From positions 19,487,036 to 19,551,035 of the forward strand of contig CM053326.1 of the NCBI GenBank assembly GCA_028583605.1: 64,000 bases of DNA. The letters run 5' to 3'. This DNA is from Dastarcus helophoroides (lineage: Eukaryota > Arthropoda > Insecta > Coleoptera > Bothrideridae). Below, one piece after another: positions 60,590 to 64,000 of this stretch. Each line of letters opens with the position of its first letter. The stretch's first letter is position 1. Below the pieces are notes generated by a model, which was not told the DNA's origin, searched no databases, and saw nothing but the letters and a program-made list of their open reading frames with translations. Made by a program: the position numbers and the translations under genes.

Positions 60590-60659
60590 AATGCGTGGTC
60601 GTTTCAAAAACCAAGGTGGGTCATTGTCAGACCCATGGGTTATAGGTTCACCGCCACTG
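60590..60659 (-). mobile_element. Isolated hAT-like terminus, CAGTGGCGGTGAACC
   Basis: The minus strand starts CAGTGGCGGTGAACCTATAA, close to the CAGTGGCGGCT ends of the 7488-11269 element. TCGAAATTTT-like sequence lies to the left (about 60170-60400). The opposite end and target duplication were not found. Confidence 0.45.
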
Positions 60660-60973
60660 CTCTAGACCAATACCTATTTGGGATTTGGGGGTTGCAGCCT
60701 CTATGAAGCAAAAACACCGATTCGTCGATAAAGAACGCGTTTAAAAAAATTTCATCGGCATCAGCCTTTTCTCTCCTAGATTCACAAAACTCAGTGGTTC
60801 GAAAATATCTCCTCAGGTATCAGTTACTTGTGTTCATTTCTTTTTAAAATATTCCGCGATTTCACATTAATTTTCATCTGCAATTCATTGTCAGCGAAAA
60901 AACGAATTGGTCAACGACCTCTTCAGAACTCTCGCAGGCAAAGTACCATTTAATTATCTGTATGTCTCCTTAT

Positions 60974-62518
60974 TAGGGATGTAATGAATGTTGATTTTCC
61001 AACAATTGCGAGTGCGAATGCGAATGCGAATATTCATTTCCAACATTCGCGAATGCGAATACGAATGCGAATGTTGGCTTTTTCACTGGCACTTAGAAAA
61101 CATTGTGAGAAAAATAGAAATTTTCAAAATAAATTGAATTTGGAGAAAAAAATCCAGTTTCTAAGAATATTTCTCTTAGAATTTGTATTTTCATTTAAAT
61201 TTTGACAAATTTACAAGAAATATTTTTATCTAAACTTTGTAGAAATACTATTCTCAAAGTTGGTATGTTTTTAGAAAAATTGTAATCCAGTTCTAAAAAA
61301 ATAAACGAATTTTGATAAAAAGTCGAATTTTGAATAAAAAGCTGAATTTTAAGTAGAAAATTCTCGAAACATAAAACATTTTGTCCAAACTTCAAGAATA
61401 GAACGAATTTTGAGAAATAAGTTGAAATTTCCGGACAGTCAAAATTTCGATGAAAAAGGCCGAAATTTGTATGAAATATTTAAAAACTTCAGTGCAGTCC
61501 AATTTTGAGAGAATAAAGTAAAATTTTTGAGTTTATACTCAAAATTCTACTTTCTCCAAATTAGACTTTTTAGTCGTAATTAAGAAAAAGACGAATTATA
61601 ATTAAAAAAAAAACAGGTTTGGAATAAAGTGGGAATTTTTAGGAAATCAATTTAATCTAAAAACTTGACCTTTTGGAAAAATTTGAAAAATATCAAAGTT
61701 TAGGGAAAAAATGATTTTTCGAGGTAAAAATCGAAAGTTCCAAATACCCAAACAAATTTTGAAAAAATGAAAATATCGAGAAAAAAATCGACATTTTGAG
61801 AAAAAGATCGAAAATTTGAGGGAAAAGTGAAATTTTGACGACATTTCAGAAATATTAAAATAAATTAAATTTTCAGAAAAAGTCAAATTTTGAGAAATGA
61901 CGAAATCGTGAAGAAATGCAAATTTTGAAATAAAATTTGAAATTTTAAAAAAGCCATTTTTGTATAAAAGAGCTCAAATTTTAGGTTCAATTCGAAGTTT
62001 CAAAAGAAAAAAAGAAATTTTGTGAAAAAAGACGAATATTTATAAAAAGGTCGAAATTTCAAAAAAAGGAACAAATGAAAATTTTTGAAAAGGGTCTCAG
62101 TAGTTGAGAATATAAATTTGCAGTTGGTTTTATGAATCAGGGGAGAGCAAACGCCCTAGTGCCCTATTCTAGTTAATGAGAGAGAAGATTAAAAAAGAAG
62201 AGAAGGAAGAAAGAAAAAAAAGGGAATTAAAAAATACTTTTTATTAGATGGGACTGTATAATTACCACATTAGTTGTTAGCTACGCTATCAATGATCCCC
62301 CAAACTCATGATATAGATACCTCAAAGGTCCATGAACCCCAGTTTAAGAAACCCTGCCTTAGCAGTTGCATTGTTATTCCATAAATAATTTCCTGTTTTA
62401 TTGCCAAATATGTTCTCAATATATTCGCATAATTTCTTGCGAATGCGAATACGAATATGAAAAAGCATGCGAATATTTGCGAATGTGAATGCGAATGCGA
62501 ATATTCGTTACATCACTA
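60974..62518. mobile_element. hAT-like non-autonomous element, TAGGGATGTAA ends
   Basis: The element begins TAGGGATGTAATGAATG and ends CGTTACATCACTA. It is flanked by CTCCTTAT (60966-60973) and CTCCATAT (62519-62526), 7 of 8 matching. Subterminal GCGAATGCGAATATTCG words are repeated at both ends. The interior (61100-62110) is A-rich TCGAAATTTT satellite. The right 300 bp form one arm of a large palindrome with the next element. Confidence 0.85.
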
Positions 62519-62810
62519 CTCCATATGTGATGCATATTGGTGATGGAACGAATATTCGCATATTTTTTAATATTCGCATTCGCATTCGCAAGAAATTATG
62601 CGAATATATTGCAAATGATTTAGCAATAAAACGGGAAATTATTTATTAAATAACGGTGCAACAGCTAAGGTAGAGTTTCTTAAACTGGGATCCATGGACC
62701 CTTAGGGGAGTGTTGGAGGTCCATGGGTAGCGTAGCTAACAATATTTATTAAGATAATAACTGATAAAGTAATTTACGCTATCCCATCTAATAAAAAATA
62801 TTTTTAAATT
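62220..62810. repeat. Large palindrome, arms of about 250-300 bp
   Basis: Left arm 62220-62518 and right arm 62538-62810 are inverted copies. Shared blocks include TTAGATGGGA, GTTAGCTACGCTA, CCAGTTTAAGAAACNCTNCC and TATTCGCATAATTTCTTGCG. It is formed by two head-to-head members of one hAT-like family, separated by 19 bp. Confidence 0.8.
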
Positions 62811-64000
62811 CTCTTGTTTTCAGCTAGCTACATTAGAGCAAGGTGGGTCACTTGCTTTCCCTTGATTTATAAAATCAACCAAAAATTTATATTTTCAACA
62901 GCGGGAACCTTTTTCAAAAATTTCGATTTATTCCTGAAAATTAAATATTTCCTTGAAATTTATACATTTTCTTGAAAATTCGACTTCTTTCTGTCTTTTT
63001 TCATAATTTTTTTTCTTTTGAAATTTTGAGTGTATTCTAAAATTAGACTTCCTTTATTAAAATACGACTTTCTTAAAATTTTAAATTTTTATCTGAAAAT
63101 TCTTCGTTTTTCTGAATTTTTTTTAATCCATCTTTTTGTAAATTTGGACTTATTTATTAAACTTTGCCTTTTCTTGAAATGTGGTTCATTCTTTGATAAA
63201 AAAGTAAAAATGTTTCGAGTAGTAAAAAATTTCAAAAAAGTCAAATTTCAACTTGTTTCTCAAAATTTTAACGTTTATCTCAATAGTCGATATTTTCTGA
63301 CATCATAGTGGGAGGGAGAAAGCTTGTTCTTCAGTCAGGTAGTCATTAAAAAAAATATTCAGGCGAGAAATGTTGACTCTTTTTCTTAAAATTTCGACTT
63401 TTTTGTTGACATTTTTTTCAAAATTCGCCCTTTTTGTGAAATTTTGATAAAATTTGATTTTCTCTGGAAAAATTCGAATTTTTACTAAACGAGTCTTTTC
63501 TAGAAATTCCTCAAAATGTCGCTATTTTATTTATTTTTTTTTCTCAAAAGTTGTTTGGATTTTCGAAACTTTCGATTTTTACTTCGAAAATCGTCTTTTT
63601 ATCGAAATATCGATATTAATCAAGTTTTTCCAAATGATCACGTTTTATATTACATTTTATTACCTGAAAATGCAGACTTTATCTCAAAACTGTATTTTTT
63701 TAATTATAATTATTGGCCACTTCTAAATTACGACTTTAGACTGAAAATTGTACTTTTTTTTTTTAATTGGACGTTATTGGAAATTTTAAATATTTCTTAA
63801 AAATGTCGGCATTTTTTTCGAGATTTTGACTGTTCGGAAATTTCAAGCATTTTATCCAAAACTCGACTTTTTCTGAAAATTCGCTTATTTTTCTAAAATT
63901 GAATTAAAATGTTAACAAAAACATAAACATTTTGGGAATAATGTTTTTACGAAATTTGGATAAAAATATTTCCTGTTAATTTTGAGATTATTTTAAAATT
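62538..64000. mobile_element. Second TAGTGATGTAACGAA-family hAT-like element, runs off the window
   Basis: TGGTGATGGAACGAATATTC (62538-62557) matches the inverted right end of the preceding element. The copy then reads rightward through the same internal order (GGTCCATGG words, TTTATAAAATCAACC, then T-rich TCGAAATTTT satellite from about 62900). Its other end is beyond base 64000. The small frames at 63030-63308 and 63454-63800 are satellite translations. Confidence 0.7.

Noticed and set aside
1..64000. CRISPR arrays, bacterial operons, phage or toxin systems
   Set aside because: The sequence is spliced eukaryotic DNA. Direct repeats seen are satellites or microsatellites without spacer structure.

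Overview
The window is AT-rich nuclear DNA from an insect. Two spliced genes show this. One encodes a SAY-domain chromatin protein (e(y)3/SAYP, the PHF10 orthologue). The other closely resembles the insect muscle protein myofilin. The order of insect cannot be fixed from the sequence; a beetle or another insect with a mid-sized, transposon-rich genome is plausible.

Layout. From 1 to 22,601 (+ strand) lie five coding exons of e(y)3 (2-1297, 5815-6183, 12096-12635, 22185-22331, 22380-22601). All introns are phase 0 and the 5' end lies off the window. The reading frame stops just after the SAY region, at what looks like the first zinc-ligand pair of a PHD finger, and I find no PHD exons. From about 44.1 kb down to 24.5 kb (- strand) lies a myofilin-like gene with coding exons 36041-35951, 30847-30596, 26538-26249 and 25897-25586. 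They give an open 314-residue frame with consistent splice phases. A possible upstream 5' exon and promoter sit near 43.9-44.1 kb. From 44 to 64 kb no convincing host gene is visible.

Most of the rest is transposon and satellite DNA. Intron 4 of e(y)3 carries a nested stack. A degenerate hAT element (15684-22041, 8-bp target duplication) holds a 2-kb long-terminal-inverted-repeat element with TTA duplications (17364-19415) and a Tc1/mariner-type element with TA duplications (20477-21890). A separate TAGGGATG-ended hAT-like element (12926-15566) holds a 449-bp foldback element. Further elements with boundaries are at 7488-11269, 51972-53259 (with a solo LTR inside), 53881-55865, 57852-59948, 60974-62518 and 62538 to beyond the window end. 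Two giant polypurine/polypyrimidine tracts (33.7-35.8 kb and 45.3-46.6 kb) and a shorter one (48.9-49.25 kb) lie in or upstream of the myofilin-like gene.

The most unusual signal is a degenerate minisatellite-like sequence built from the core TCGAAATTTT with A or T runs. By my rough tally it fills about 17-18 kb of the window. It recurs as the interior of at least four hAT-like elements with different termini, each bounded by an 8-bp target duplication, and it often switches strand near the element centre. Several transposases are visibly dead through frameshifts, stops or lost catalytic residues.
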